A DNA stretch of 64,000 nucleotides. Origin: Arthrobacter burdickii (GTDB taxonomy: Bacteria; Actinomycetota; Actinomycetes; Actinomycetales; Micrococcaceae). The position numbers were made by a program, and so were the translations under genes. The notes beneath the pieces are model-generated. The model ran no database searches. It was not told where the DNA came from and saw only the letters and a program-made list of their open reading frames with translations. The stretch covers positions 2,480,001 through 2,544,000 of the forward strand of contig NZ_JAROCG010000001.1 of assembly GCF_030433645.1 (NCBI RefSeq), written 5' to 3'. The number at the start of each line of letters is the position of its first letter. The stretch's first letter is position 1. This document shows positions 53,932-62,606 of the stretch, one piece after another.

Positions 53932-55368
53932 ATGCGCAGGATCCTCATCATCGGCGGAGGATACGCAGGTTTCTACACCGCCTGGCGGCTGGAAAAGTAC
54001 CTCCGTCGCGGGGAAGCGCAGGTCACCCTGATCGACCCCGTTCCCTACATGACCTATCAGCCGTTCCTGCCCGAAGTGCTCGCCGGATCCATCGAAGCCC
54101 GCCACAGCGTCATCGTCCACCGGCGGCACCTGAAGAAGACCCGGCTCATCACAGCGACGGTCACCTACATCGATCACGCCGCCAGGACAGTGACTCTGAA
54201 GCTTCCCGACGGACGCCAGCAACGGGAGACGTACGACGTCATCGTGGTCACCGCCGGCGCCGCGACGCGCACCTTCCCCATCCCGGGCGTCGCTGAACAG
54301 GCGATCGGCGTGAAGAACATCGAGGAGGCCGTTTTCATCCGGGACACGATGCTGCGCAACATCGACACCGCAGCGTCCCTCCCCCCGGGCCCCGAAAGGG
54401 AGAAACTACTGACCGTCGTCTTCATCGGCGGCGGCTACGCCGGCATCGAGTCCTTCGGCGAGCTCCGGGCGCTCGTGACAGCCACCTTGAAGAAGTACCC
54501 CGAGTTGTCCCTGGCCGAGACCCACTTCCACCTGATCGAGGCAACCGCGCGGATACTGCCGGAAGTATCCGAGAAGACCAGCCGCTGGGTCCTCCGCCAT
54601 CTGGGCCGGCGGCAGGCCATCATCCATCTGGAGACCCAGCTGACATCCGCGACCGACGGACGGATCAGCCTGTCGACGGGCGAGTCCTTCGACGCGGGCC
54701 TGCTCGTCTGGACCGCCGGCGTCATCGCAAATCCCGTGATCACCAGGAACACGGACTTGCCGATCGATCAGCGGGGACGCATCATCGCCCGCACCGACCT
54801 CCGGATCGGCGGCGCTGACACGCCGGTTGCCGACGCCTGGACGGCAGGAGACAACGCGGCCATCCCGGACCTCACAGGTGGAGGGGTGGGCGGCTTCACC
54901 GTCCCCAACGCCCAGCACGCCATCAGGCAAGCCAAACTCCTCGCACGGAACATCCGGGACACCCTGCGCGGCGGGGAGGCACAGGAATACCGCCACCGCA
55001 ATCTGGGCGCCGTCGCCACCCTTGGACTGGGCACCGGCGTCTTCCAGTCCGGGCCGATCGTCGTCAAGGGCTTTCCCGCCTGGGTCATGCACCGCGGCTA
55101 CCATGTGCTAGCCATCCCCACCTGGGAACGGAAGTGGCGGGTCCTGTGGGGGTGGTGGAACAACCTCTGGCTCGGCCGCGACACCGCTGGGCTTCGCGGC
55201 CTCGAGTCGCCACGGGCGTCGTTCGAGGAAGCCGCGTCCTACAGCCGGCCCCATCCGCTGGCTCCGATCGTGACTATCCCCGCCTCAGCACACATCGCTG
55301 TAATCGGCGCGGTACCCGCCGCAGCTACGAGCACCACAGACCACGAGGAGGAAAACCATGCGCACTGA
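53932..55368 (+). CDS. NDH-2-like NAD(P)/FAD oxidoreductase
   Basis: 478 residues. FAD-binding GGGYAGFYTAWRLEK near the start, the NAD(P)-binding Rossmann motif VFIGGGYAGIESFGE (~residue 165) and the second FAD motif DAWTAGDNAA (~302). C-terminal amphipathic region typical of type II NADH dehydrogenases. Catalyses NADH oxidation with quinone. Overlaps the next ORF by 11 bp, so translation is coupled. Confidence 0.92.
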   Translation: MRRILIIGGGYAGFYTAWRLEKYLRRGEAQVTLIDPVPYMTYQPFLPEVLAGSIEARHSVIVHRRHLKKTRLITATVTYIDHAARTVTLKLPDGRQQRETYDVIVVTAGAATRTFPIPGVAEQAIGVKNIEEAVFIRDTMLRNIDTAASLPPGPEREKLLTVVFIGGGYAGIESFGELRALVTATLKKYPELSLAETHFHLIEATARILPEVSEKTSRWVLRHLGRRQAIIHLETQLTSATDGRISLSTGESFDAGLLVWTAGVIANPVITRNTDLPIDQRGRIIARTDLRIGGADTPVADAWTAGDNAAIPDLTGGGVGGFTVPNAQHAIRQAKLLARNIRDTLRGGEAQEYRHRNLGAVATLGLGTGVFQSGPIVVKGFPAWVMHRGYHVLAIPTWERKWRVLWGWWNNLWLGRDTAGLRGLESPRASFEEAASYSRPHPLAPIVTIPASAHIAVIGAVPAAATSTTDHEEENHAH

Positions 55369-56335
55369 TGCCAGGCGGACGGCCGATCATCGCCGCAGGA
55401 CGATGAAGGCCTTGAGGCTCCACACGCCGGGCGACAGCAACGACCTCCTCTACGAGGACGCTCCGCTCCCGCAGCTAGGTCCTGGCGACGTTCTTGTCGA
55501 AGTGCACGCCACAGCTATCACCTTCGATGAGTTCCAGTGGCCGGAGACATACGTCGACGGCAACGGCAATGATCGGATGCCCACCATCCCGGCACATGAA
55601 TTCTCAGGTGTCGTCGCAGCCCTGGGTCCAGATGTCACGGGATTCGCGGTAGGAGAGGACGTTATCGGTATCCCGGAGTTCGATCGTGACGGGGCGGCCG
55701 CCCAGTATGTGGCGGTTGGCCACAAGAACATCGCGCACCGTCCCGTATCGCTGAGTCATCAGGCCGCAGCGTCCGTGCGCCCTTCTGCCCTGACCGCCCT
55801 GGAAGCTCTCACGACTCAGGGACGCCTCAGGGCAGGGGAGCAGGTACTCATTCTGGGTGCGACCGGTGGAGTCGGGTCGTACGCGGTGCAACTCGCACGT
55901 ATTCTGGGCGCCACTGTAACCGCGGTGGTCCGCACCATCCACGACGGGTTTGCGGAACAACTCGGTGCACACAGGATCATCCAGACCCGTACCAAAGAAC
56001 TGCGGGCTGCGCTACAGGAAGCGGACCTCATCATCGATACGGTGGGTGGGACTGCTCTTCAGGACGCCACTGCACACATGCACGATGGTGCCCGGCTGGT
56101 TCCTCTGGGAGCTCCTGTCGACCAGTCACTGATCGGTGACCGTCCGCTTGAGGTCGCCTTCTTCATCGTGACTCCCGATGGGCACCGGTTGGGCACCATC
56201 GCGGATATGATCGACGCCGGTCAGCTGCATCCCACAGTCGCCGCCGTGTATCCCCTGGCCGACGGACGGCGGGTATACGCCGAAGGACCCCGTCATGGAC
56301 GACACGGCAGAACAATTCTTGCCATCGGGGCCTGA
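55358..56335 (+). CDS. NADP-dependent MDR oxidoreductase (quinone oxidoreductase-like)
   Basis: 325 residues. MKALRLHTPGDSNDLLYEDA near the N-terminus, ILGATGGVGSYAVQLARILG (~residue 170), no zinc motifs. ATG 55358 is preferred because a strong ribosome site (GAGGAGG) lies five bases upstream inside the preceding gene; ATG 55403 is possible. Last gene of the AhpD/NDH-2/oxidoreductase operon. Third quinone-oxidoreductase relative in the region. Confidence 0.9.
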   Translation: MRTDARRTADHRRRTMKALRLHTPGDSNDLLYEDAPLPQLGPGDVLVEVHATAITFDEFQWPETYVDGNGNDRMPTIPAHEFSGVVAALGPDVTGFAVGEDVIGIPEFDRDGAAAQYVAVGHKNIAHRPVSLSHQAAASVRPSALTALEALTTQGRLRAGEQVLILGATGGVGSYAVQLARILGATVTAVVRTIHDGFAEQLGAHRIIQTRTKELRAALQEADLIIDTVGGTALQDATAHMHDGARLVPLGAPVDQSLIGDRPLEVAFFIVTPDGHRLGTIADMIDAGQLHPTVAAVYPLADGRRVYAEGPRHGRHGRTILAIGA

Positions 56336-56342
56336 CCATACC

Positions 56343-57299
56343 TCACGGATCCGGATCCGGATCCGGATCCGGCCCTGGCCCTAGGTTCCGGGCTTTGGTG
56401 CCGGGGCCTTCCGGGGGGGGGGGGGGGGGGGTGCCGAGGCGGCCGCGGCTGGCGGCGAGAACGACGACACCTACGGTCGCTGTGGCGAGCAGGTGCATGG
56501 ATCCGACCGTGGTTCCTGAGTACAAAAGGGGGAGCAGCCCGTTTCCGAAGCCGCCGCCGACGGCTACCGCGTTTCCCGCGGCGTGGAAGATTCCGACCAG
56601 GAAGATGCTGCCGGTGCGGTTGTAGAGCCAGCCCGTGGCTGCCCGGAACGGTATGGCGAGGACGGCGATGAGGATGAGGACGATGATTGCGGCGGAATTC
56701 CCGGCGAGAAGTGACAGGTGTTGCAGGGCGAAGAGTGGAGCGGTGATGAGTGCGGCTTTCAGTGCGCCGTGGCGGTCCTGCAACCGTGCTTGGACGAAGC
56801 CTGTCCACGCCACTTCCTCCCACAGGTTGCTGGTCAGGAGACCGAGAATTGTCTGGAGCAGCAGGCCTGATGCCAGCGCCGTAACCAGCGTTCCGAGGGG
56901 AAGCCCCGGGGGAGGCCCGCCGAGGAACAGGGCCAGTACCGTGGCCACGGCGGGGACGGCGAGTGCGGCAAAGGCATACCAGCCGGCACTTCGTCGTACT
57001 GCGGCGATCCGATGCCCCAGCGCCTTCAGCCCGGCGTCGCCGTCGACCACCCAGGTGATCACCAGGGCGGGTACCAGCAGGCCGACCGCGTTGCTGGCGA
57101 TGACGAAAGGCACTGTTGGGAGATTTGCTCCGGAGGTGTTCGCAATGACCGGCGCGAAAGCGATGGCTTGTCCGACGGTGAAGAACCATGTGAGGAGAGC
57201 GCCTACCGGATGGCGCCTGATAAGTCTGGTGATGTGGCTTCGAGTACGGACCAGCACGGTGGGCGGAGCAGGGCGGCGGGTGGGCGGCGAACCGGGCAT
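56343..57299 (-). CDS. CPBP-family intramembrane protease with unstable proline tail
   Basis: 318 residues in the given sequence, about eight helices. SNLWEEVAWTGFVQARLQDR (EEXXXTG, ~residue 170) and FALQHLSLL with FHAAGNA are the CPBP motifs; Trp-Arg of the canonical motif is replaced by Trp-Thr. The C-terminus (PPPPPP, then DPDPDPDP) is encoded by a 19-G run (plus strand) and four GGATCC repeats. GGAAGG upstream of ATG 57299. 7 bp from the epimerase stop, same strand. Confidence 0.85.
   Translation of the reverse strand: MPGSPPTRRPAPPTVLVRTRSHITRLIRRHPVGALLTWFFTVGQAIAFAPVIANTSGANLPTVPFVIASNAVGLLVPALVITWVVDGDAGLKALGHRIAAVRRSAGWYAFAALAVPAVATVLALFLGGPPPGLPLGTLVTALASGLLLQTILGLLTSNLWEEVAWTGFVQARLQDRHGALKAALITAPLFALQHLSLLAGNSAAIIVLILIAVLAIPFRAATGWLYNRTGSIFLVGIFHAAGNAVAVGGGFGNGLLPLLYSGTTVGSMHLLATATVGVVVLAASRGRLGTPPPPPPEGPGTKARNLGPGPDPDPDPDP
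56347..56370. repeat. Tandem GGATCC x4
   Basis: Four adjacent hexamers inside the end of the CPBP gene, encoding alternating Asp-Pro. Likely unstable. Confidence 0.9.
56413..56431. repeat. Homopolymer of 19 G
   Basis: Nineteen consecutive G on the plus strand within the end of the CPBP coding sequence. A change in length shifts the frame of the last ~25 residues. May be a slippage tract or a sequencing artefact. Confidence 0.9.
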
Positions 57300-57306
57300 G
57301 GCCGCT

Positions 57307-58275
57307 CTACCTTCCTGAAGGGATGAGGCCCCGGGCCGGCTGCCGGGTGCGGTACCAGTCAAGCGTCGCGCGGATGCCGGCCTCGTAGGAGGTGACCTTT
57401 CCATGCCCGAACACGTTCCGGTATTTGGTGGAATCGATCACGTGGGGGTGCTCGAACTGGTAGAGCATCTCGGCACCTTCACGGGCGACGGTGGAAAAGA
57501 TTCCGGCAGCGCGCACCAACCCGGGGCTCACCCTGTGAACACGAAATCGCCTGCCGCTTTCGATGGAAATCCCGTCGATGAATTCCCCGGCCGTCGTCGG
57601 TGGCGGTGTCGGCAGATGCCACACCTGCCCCAGGGCTTCGGTATTTTCGCCCAACTCCACCAGCCCGTAGGCGAAATCCTCGATGAACATCGGCGTCAGC
57701 GGCTCCGTTGTCGACCCTGCCCACAACCCGGATCTGCCTCGTACTGCCGCGCCGAAGAGAGTGCGGCCGAGCAGGGATTCGACTCCCGGGCCGTACAGTT
57801 CAGGGGCCCTGCCGATCACCGTGGCGACCTGACCCCGGGCGTGGGCGGCAAGGACCCGCTCGGCGAGCCAAGCCCTCAGCACTCCCTTGTTGCAGACCGG
57901 GCGTTCGGGCAGGTCCTCGGTCATCGGCCCGCTCACCCGCCCGTACATCCACGTGTCATCAACGAAGACCATGCGCGCTCCTGCGGCCTCGGCACCGGCA
58001 AGGACCCCGTCGACCACTGCAGGAAAATCCTCCCGCCAGCGGTCCAGGGGAGGGTTTACGGCGTTGTAGACCACCCCCGCGTCCTGGCAGACCTGCCGCA
58101 TCCGCTCCGGGTCGGCCGCGTCCCCCCGTACGATTTCCACCCCTGCCGGTACATCCGCCCGTCCGGACCGGTTAACGCCCCGGACACGGTACTCGCGCCG
58201 AAGGAGTTCACGCACCAGCGCTGCTCCGGTTCCGCCACTGGCGCCGACCACCACATGCACCTGGTCCCTGCTCAC
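57307..58275 (-). CDS. NAD-dependent epimerase/dehydratase-like oxidoreductase
   Basis: 322 residues. HVVVGASGGTGAALVRELLR at the N-terminus (NAD(P) motif), NAVNPPLDRWREDFPAVVDG, DTWMYGRVSGPMTEDLPERP, IGRAPELYGPG and MLYQFEHPHVIDSTKYRNVF. Paralogous to the gene at 40782. Divergent from the TetR gene at 58399 with two palindromes between them; the CPBP gene follows in the same unit. Confidence 0.92.
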   Translation of the reverse strand: MSRDQVHVVVGASGGTGAALVRELLRREYRVRGVNRSGRADVPAGVEIVRGDAADPERMRQVCQDAGVVYNAVNPPLDRWREDFPAVVDGVLAGAEAAGARMVFVDDTWMYGRVSGPMTEDLPERPVCNKGVLRAWLAERVLAAHARGQVATVIGRAPELYGPGVESLLGRTLFGAAVRGRSGLWAGSTTEPLTPMFIEDFAYGLVELGENTEALGQVWHLPTPPPTTAGEFIDGISIESGRRFRVHRVSPGLVRAAGIFSTVAREGAEMLYQFEHPHVIDSTKYRNVFGHGKVTSYEAGIRATLDWYRTRQPARGLIPSGR

Positions 58276-58319
58276 GACCGACCTCGATCCTCACGGTCGC
58301 GTGCGAGGCCCTCCGCCTA

Positions 58320-58345
58320 TTTTAGATACGCGAGCGTGTCTAAAA
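58320..58345. promoter_or_regulatory. 26-bp operator between epimerase and TetR genes
   Basis: Arms TTTTAGA and TCTAAAA, with inner ACGC and GCGT also symmetric. 11 of 13 positions per arm pair. Strong TetR-operator candidate. Confidence 0.85.
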
Positions 58346-58367
58346 TCAGTGTGAATTCTCGCCATAG

Positions 58368-58383
58368 GAAACGCAAGCGTTTC
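58368..58383. promoter_or_regulatory. Second palindrome before the TetR gene
   Basis: GAAACGC, AA, GCGTTTC, 15 bp before the ATG at 58399. Shares ACGC/GCGT with the 58320 site. Confidence 0.65.
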
Positions 58384-58398
58384 TTGTATTCTGAAGTC

Positions 58399-59010
58399 AT
58401 GCCTAGCCCTCAAGCCCCAGCTGCCACCCGCCGCCGCGGCGAAGTCCTAGACCAGGCAATCCGGAGCGCCGTTCTGGAGCTCGTGATCGACCACGGCGTC
58501 GCGGGAGTCACGATGGAAGCGGTGGCCGCCCGTGCCGGAACGAGCAAGCCGGTCCTCTACCGGCGATGGGACAGCCGGTCCGCGCTGCTGAGGGACACGC
58601 TCGTCCCGCTGGCCATGGAAGCCATTCCCCATACCGACACCGGCAGCTATCGCAGTGACATGCTGGCCATCCTGCAGGGTTGGGCGGATTTCTTCGCCAG
58701 TCCCGTCGGCGCGATCGGGCCCGCGATCGTCGGTGCGATGCCACACGATCCTGAACTCGCAGCGGCCTTCCGAGGCGGCGTGATCGCTTGGCGGAAGCAG
58801 GCGATGGCGGAAACGCTCCACCGGGGAATTGCACGGGGAGAAGTCCGTGCGGATGTGCCCTTCGAAGTGGCACGGGAGCTGGGCCAGGCGTTCCTCTGGC
58901 ACCGGTTCCTCATCACCGGGGATCCGATCACCCCCCAATTGATCGAAGGGATAGTCGACGATATCCTCGTGCCCTTCACCGAACCGCGCGGGCGAATTCC
59001 CGCCGCTTGA
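58399..59010 (+). CDS. TetR-family regulator
   Basis: 203 residues. VTMEAVAARAGTSKPVLYRR (HTH ~38-57), TetR_C-type bundle with ELGQAFLWHRFLITGDPI near 165, as in the AcrR/YcdC-like group. ATG 58399 has no strong SD but fits the domain start. Divergent from epimerase + CPBP genes and likely their repressor. Confidence 0.93.
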   Translation: MPSPQAPAATRRRGEVLDQAIRSAVLELVIDHGVAGVTMEAVAARAGTSKPVLYRRWDSRSALLRDTLVPLAMEAIPHTDTGSYRSDMLAILQGWADFFASPVGAIGPAIVGAMPHDPELAAAFRGGVIAWRKQAMAETLHRGIARGEVRADVPFEVARELGQAFLWHRFLITGDPITPQLIEGIVDDILVPFTEPRGRIPAA

Positions 59011-59164
59011 TACCACGCAAATCACAGTTCGCGCCCGGCGCCCATCCGAAAGGATGAGCGTGTTTGAGGTGGACCGCACACAGAGGTCATAACCACGCAG
59101 CGGGGTAGCGTCCCTCATATAGCCTCTTCAGCTGTAGAAGATGACCACCGACCGAGGAGGGTAC

Positions 59165-59270
59165 GACCAGCAACGTAAGGGTCTAGAGGGCACTCAATGA
59201 TCAGGAAAACCCGATGAGTAGACCCATCCACTGGTTGCTCACCTCGAGCATCCGCTACAGCTACTTGTTC
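59165..59270 (-). repeat. Repeat copy B (similar to 39690-39790)
   Basis: Shares GCTCGAGGTGAGCAACCA and TCCTGATCAT with copy A, with roughly three-quarters of bases matching across about 80 bp by eye. No gene is evident. Confidence 0.55.
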
Positions 59271-59286
59271 GCGCTCCATCCTCCGA

Positions 59287-59487
59287 ATGTCGCTCCTTCT
59301 GCTGCCCATCCCGCCGCGCGTCCGTAATCAGGTCGCTGGCGCCCTGGCAATCGGCCTGTGGTTTCTCGGCGTGGACGTTCTGGTCACCGCGGCCGCCGCG
59401 CCCTGGTGGGGGCAGCTGATGGTCGCTGCTGCAGCCGCGTTCATCATCGCGGGTGTTGTATGGATGGAAGGCGGCGGCGGACGATGA
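59287..59487 (+). CDS. Small membrane protein (66 aa)
   Basis: Two hydrophobic helices, QVAGALAIGLWFLGVDVLVT and GQLMVAAAAAFIIAGVVWM, joined by a short AAAAPWW turn, ending in MEGGGGR. The hairpin layout looks genuine, but no family is recognised and the ribosome site is weak. Not linked to the neighbours. Confidence 0.55.
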   Translation: MSLLLLPIPPRVRNQVAGALAIGLWFLGVDVLVTAAAAPWWGQLMVAAAAAFIIAGVVWMEGGGGR

Positions 59488-60051
59488 TCGACCGACCGGC
59501 TCATGCCCGATGAGATTTTGGTGGAGGTAGCCGGTAATGAGGAAGCGCAGGGGAGAGGGTGATCGGCTCTGAGAGAAAGTCATCAAGGGCCCACGACCGC
59601 ATGACTGCTGGATCTGGACCGGAGCTGTAGCGGACGACAGGTACGGCCGATCCTGGGTCACCCGGGACGGCGAGCAACGCGGCCTGCACCCTTGCATCGC
59701 GCTCCTGCATGTCTGTGACGTGCCGATGCTGACGTGCCGCTGTGCGTGTACGCCAGCACCGGGGGAGACACACATCTGCTGCCCGGCACCCAGGCACTGG
59801 ACATGCTGGACCGGTCCCGAAAGAGCCGGCACCAATGCCTCATCCTTCCGGAGGCGCGGTATCGGCCAGATCCGGTTCCCCGCCCGGTCCGTCGGGAGCA
59901 CGGATGGCACGAGCCAATCGTCCAACCCCGGCTCACCGGTGTTGACCCCCGAGGCGCCAATCAATTCTGACGCCCCAGCGACCGACCGCCAGTAGTCAAG
60001 ACCTTGGTTGGGCGTCCCAGTAGGCGATCTTCTTGCGGGTTGCCGGGCTTT
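59488..60051. other. 564-bp intergenic region without a confident gene
   Basis: Several frames are open (up to 241 codons on the minus strand extending from 59964 into the small gene), but none shows a domain, signal or ribosome site I trust. Probably decayed sequence. Confidence 0.35.
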
Positions 60052-60528
60052 TTATATGAAAGCGCTCATCCGCTGAGCCAGGTTACTCAAACCCGCACGA
60101 ATCATCTTCCCGTACCCGTCTTCGCCAAGGGCCCCCGTCTCGGCTTGTCCCCGTTCCAGATGGGCCTGCGCGAGCTCGGCCCTACCCTGACGGTGATACC
60201 CGTCAGCGAGATTGAGGTGCAACGAAGGCCGCAGAGTGCGTGCCGAGGGGATCCCCAGTGGCTTGAGGTCATCGTCGCCCAGAAAGCCATGCTCCTCGAA
60301 AGCTCTCTCATCCCACGCTACCTCCCTGCCTACATCCGATTCCGTGTCTGCAAGGTAGTGAGCCAACACACACCGGTAAGCATGATCAGCCAACCCAGTA
60401 GCGTTCCAACAGTTCAGAAGGAGCTCGCGTCCGCGGCTCTTGTCGCCGCTTTGTGACACTCCGACGGCAGCTGTGATCGTCGCCCAGTCAGCCGTGCTCC
60501 GGCCTTCGCCATCGTCTTGGTACCCCAT
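60052..60528 (-). CDS. Hypothetical protein with TPR-like helices
   Basis: 158 residues. GDKSRGRELLLNCWNATG, DHAYRCVLAHYLADTESDVG, ALHLNLADGYHRQGRAELAQ-like helix pairs and LGEDGYGKMIRAGLSNLAQR resemble actinobacterial proteins of unknown function that look like short tetratricopeptide arrays. ATG 60528. Stands alone beside the dif site. Could act as a scaffold; no function is known. Confidence 0.8.
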   Translation of the reverse strand: MGYQDDGEGRSTADWATITAAVGVSQSGDKSRGRELLLNCWNATGLADHAYRCVLAHYLADTESDVGREVAWDERAFEEHGFLGDDDLKPLGIPSARTLRPSLHLNLADGYHRQGRAELAQAHLERGQAETGALGEDGYGKMIRAGLSNLAQRMSAFI

Positions 60529-60656
60529 TGGACCAGACTAATGCAGCCCCTCGTTGATTGTTGCCGAGTACGCAGATTATTAGCTATGGGGACGCCGACG
60601 TAGCTCCGGGAGTATTGGCCGCCTGGACATGGTCAGGAGAGGGCCTCCAAACCGCT
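60529..60656. other. Spacer before the dif site
   Basis: No gene seen. Together with 60685-61096 it makes a 568-bp gene-free block around the dif site. Confidence 0.5.
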
Positions 60657-60684
60657 ACCTGACATAATGTAGATTATCGGCGAA
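60657..60684 (-). other. dif: Chromosome dimer resolution site dif (XerCD target)
   Basis: Read on the minus strand: arm TTCGCCGATAA, centre TCTACA, arm TTATGTCAGGT. The 11-6-11 layout and the TTATGT arm match dif in general, and the whole differs at about one position from the actinobacterial consensus as I remember it. It lies in a gene-free stretch, as dif sites do, and is flanked by an extra dyad (CCTGACA ... TGTCAGG). Marks the replication terminus region. Confidence 0.88.
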
Positions 60685-61096
60685 TTGTCAGGAAGCTTGG
60701 AAGGGGCTGCAGGTCGCCTCACGGAGGTCACGGCTACTGACGCCTTAACGTGAGCGAAATCCACGGCCTGTGGCGGGAAACATCGTTCGAGGATCGTTGC
60801 GGTGTGGGCTCACATCAGGATCTGCCGGCGGGCGAATGGGAAGATGCTGTCTCGCGCAGTTTTGTCCGACCAAGAACTCCTGACCGGGAACACGGGACCT
60901 TCAACCTAGTACCCGTTGTCGCACCTGGATAGGAAGGTGCGACGACGCAGAGGCTGCATCTGCTCTGGCCGTACTTTCCTGGCCTTCGTGACGTGCTGTC
61001 CGACGCAGACAGCCCACTGCTGCTCGGCGGCTTACGAGTACTACAAGGTTCTAACAAGTTATACAACTTTCCTTACAACGGGGTAGATTTCCGTAT
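60685..61096. other. Region between dif and the AAA ATPase gene
   Basis: No confident gene. A small frame at 60750-60932 has no recognised family. The last 60 bp are AT-rich with a dyad AAGTT-ATAC-AACTT (61056-61069), likely the promoter/operator of the ATPase. Confidence 0.45.
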
Positions 61097-62269
61097 ATGC
61101 ATTTGGAGCTGAACCCCTATAACCCCGGATCCGGCCTACCACCCCGTGTCATGGGAGGCCGGCAGCAGGAAATGGACGCGTTCGACCTCATCGTCGCGCG
61201 GACCAAACGAGACCTGCCAAACCGTGGAATGGTGCTGTCGGGGCTTCGGGGTGTCGGCAAGACAGTCCTCCTCAACTACCTTAGGTCCCACGCGGACAAC
61301 CACGGCTGGTTCACCATCTGGCTCGAGGGCAAGCCCGAAGCACAAGGCTTCACGGAGGTTCGTGAGAAGTTTGCACGGGAGCTCACCTCCGCAGCCCGCC
61401 GATACAACGGGCCCTCCGGCAAGGACCGATTACGAGAGGCTTTTGGGACAATCCAGTCCTTCAACCTCGCCCTGGGTGTGCCCGGAATCAAAGCCGATAT
61501 CAGCGTGAGCGCCAACCGGGCCAACTCCGGCACCATTGACATCGACCTTGAGGAGCTCGTCGAGGACGTTTCACTCGCCCTCAAGGCCGACAAGAGCGCC
61601 TTCGCGATTTTCATCGACGAAATGCAGGACCTAGACCAGGAACTACTCTCCGCGCTCATCACCGTCCAGCATGCAGCAGGTCAACGCGGTTGGCCGTTCT
61701 ACATCGTCGGTGCCGGCCTGCCCAATCTCCCTACCACCCTCAGTGAAGCCCGGACCTACGCCGAACGGCTCTTCACTTACCGCACCATCGGGCCCCTCGC
61801 TGATACAGATGCGCATTATGCCCTGACGCGGCCGGCGAAAGAGATGGGGGCGGAATATTCCCAGGACGCTCTCGACGTCCTGCTGGATGCCTCCGGGCGA
61901 TACCCCTACTTCATCCAAGAGTTCGGCAAAGCGATCTGGGATGCAGCTCCGAGCACACCCTTCACCGAGGAAGACGCAGAGGTGGCAGTGTCGATCGGTC
62001 GGAGCCAACTCGACGCAGGTTTCTTTTCCTCCCGCTGGGGACGCGCCACACGCAAGGAACGCGGCTATCTCAGGGCGATGGCTCATGACGGTGACGCAGG
62101 ATCCAGTACAAGCCAGATTGCCGAGCGACTCGGCGTCAAAGTAACCGCCCTCGGCCCCGCTCGAGCTCAACTGATCAACAAAGGCATCATCTACTCCCCC
62201 AAGTACGGACAAGTCGCCTTCACAGTCCCGGGTATGTCCGGCTTCATCCTTCGACAGCAGGAAGACTGA
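61097..62269 (+). CDS. AAA-family ATPase (Orc1/Cdc6-like or archaeal-ATPase-like)
   Basis: 390 residues. Walker A GLRGVGKTVLLNYLR (~residue 50), Walker B FAIFIDEMQDLDQEL (~174), sensor region PFYIVGAGLPNLPTTL (~212), C-terminal winged-helix-like domain with TSQIAERLGVKVTALGPARA (~340). The combination of a P-loop ATPase and wHTH recalls ORC/Cdc6 or MoxR-like STAND ATPases. The start at ATG 61097 directly follows an AT-rich promoter. Adjacent to dif; partner genes not evident. Confidence 0.9.
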   Translation: MHLELNPYNPGSGLPPRVMGGRQQEMDAFDLIVARTKRDLPNRGMVLSGLRGVGKTVLLNYLRSHADNHGWFTIWLEGKPEAQGFTEVREKFARELTSAARRYNGPSGKDRLREAFGTIQSFNLALGVPGIKADISVSANRANSGTIDIDLEELVEDVSLALKADKSAFAIFIDEMQDLDQELLSALITVQHAAGQRGWPFYIVGAGLPNLPTTLSEARTYAERLFTYRTIGPLADTDAHYALTRPAKEMGAEYSQDALDVLLDASGRYPYFIQEFGKAIWDAAPSTPFTEEDAEVAVSIGRSQLDAGFFSSRWGRATRKERGYLRAMAHDGDAGSSTSQIAERLGVKVTALGPARAQLINKGIIYSPKYGQVAFTVPGMSGFILRQQED

Positions 62270-62576
62270 ATTTCGGGGTGACATTCAGCTCTCAGTGCGA
62301 TGTTGAAAGCATTTCTGAACACCGCACGATCCGCGGCGTAACTTGATCATCGGGACTCTTCGCCACTCCCCCATCACAAGACGCAGCAGCCCGATCTCCC
62401 CAAGGTAAACGCGTTCAGGGAGGGCTTATTTCCTCGTCAGATCCTTGCCCCGGTGGCAGGGCGCCACCAACGACCCACCGTGATGATGGTGGCTAGTATG
62501 CATGTTCTCGCCCATCAACTTCTCCTTGGGCCAGCGCGTCGAACCACTCCAACGCCACGCTTTCCGAACTTGCCAC
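62270..62576. other. Intergenic region, no gene seen
   Basis: No conserved frame. Possible degraded sequence; the last part is the promoter of the MFS gene. Confidence 0.45.
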
Positions 62577-62597
62577 TTATACCCCCTGGGGGTATAA
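62577..62597. promoter_or_regulatory. CsoR/RcnR-like palindrome 1
   Basis: Perfect 10-bp arms TTATACCCCC and GGGGGTATAA around a single T. The C-tract/G-tract with TATA ends is the form bound by CsoR-, CstR- and RcnR-type repressors. Confidence 0.85.
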
Positions 62598-62606
62598 AGG
62601 TGGGCA

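Noticed and set aside
57403-58398. Upstream extension of the TetR gene at 58399
   Set aside because: Antisense to the epimerase gene and passes through both palindromes; the TetR domain begins at 58399.
59500-59964. Possible gene on the minus strand in the gap before 60052
   Set aside because: The frame is open but has no domain, no ribosome site and strange composition; treated as non-coding or decayed.
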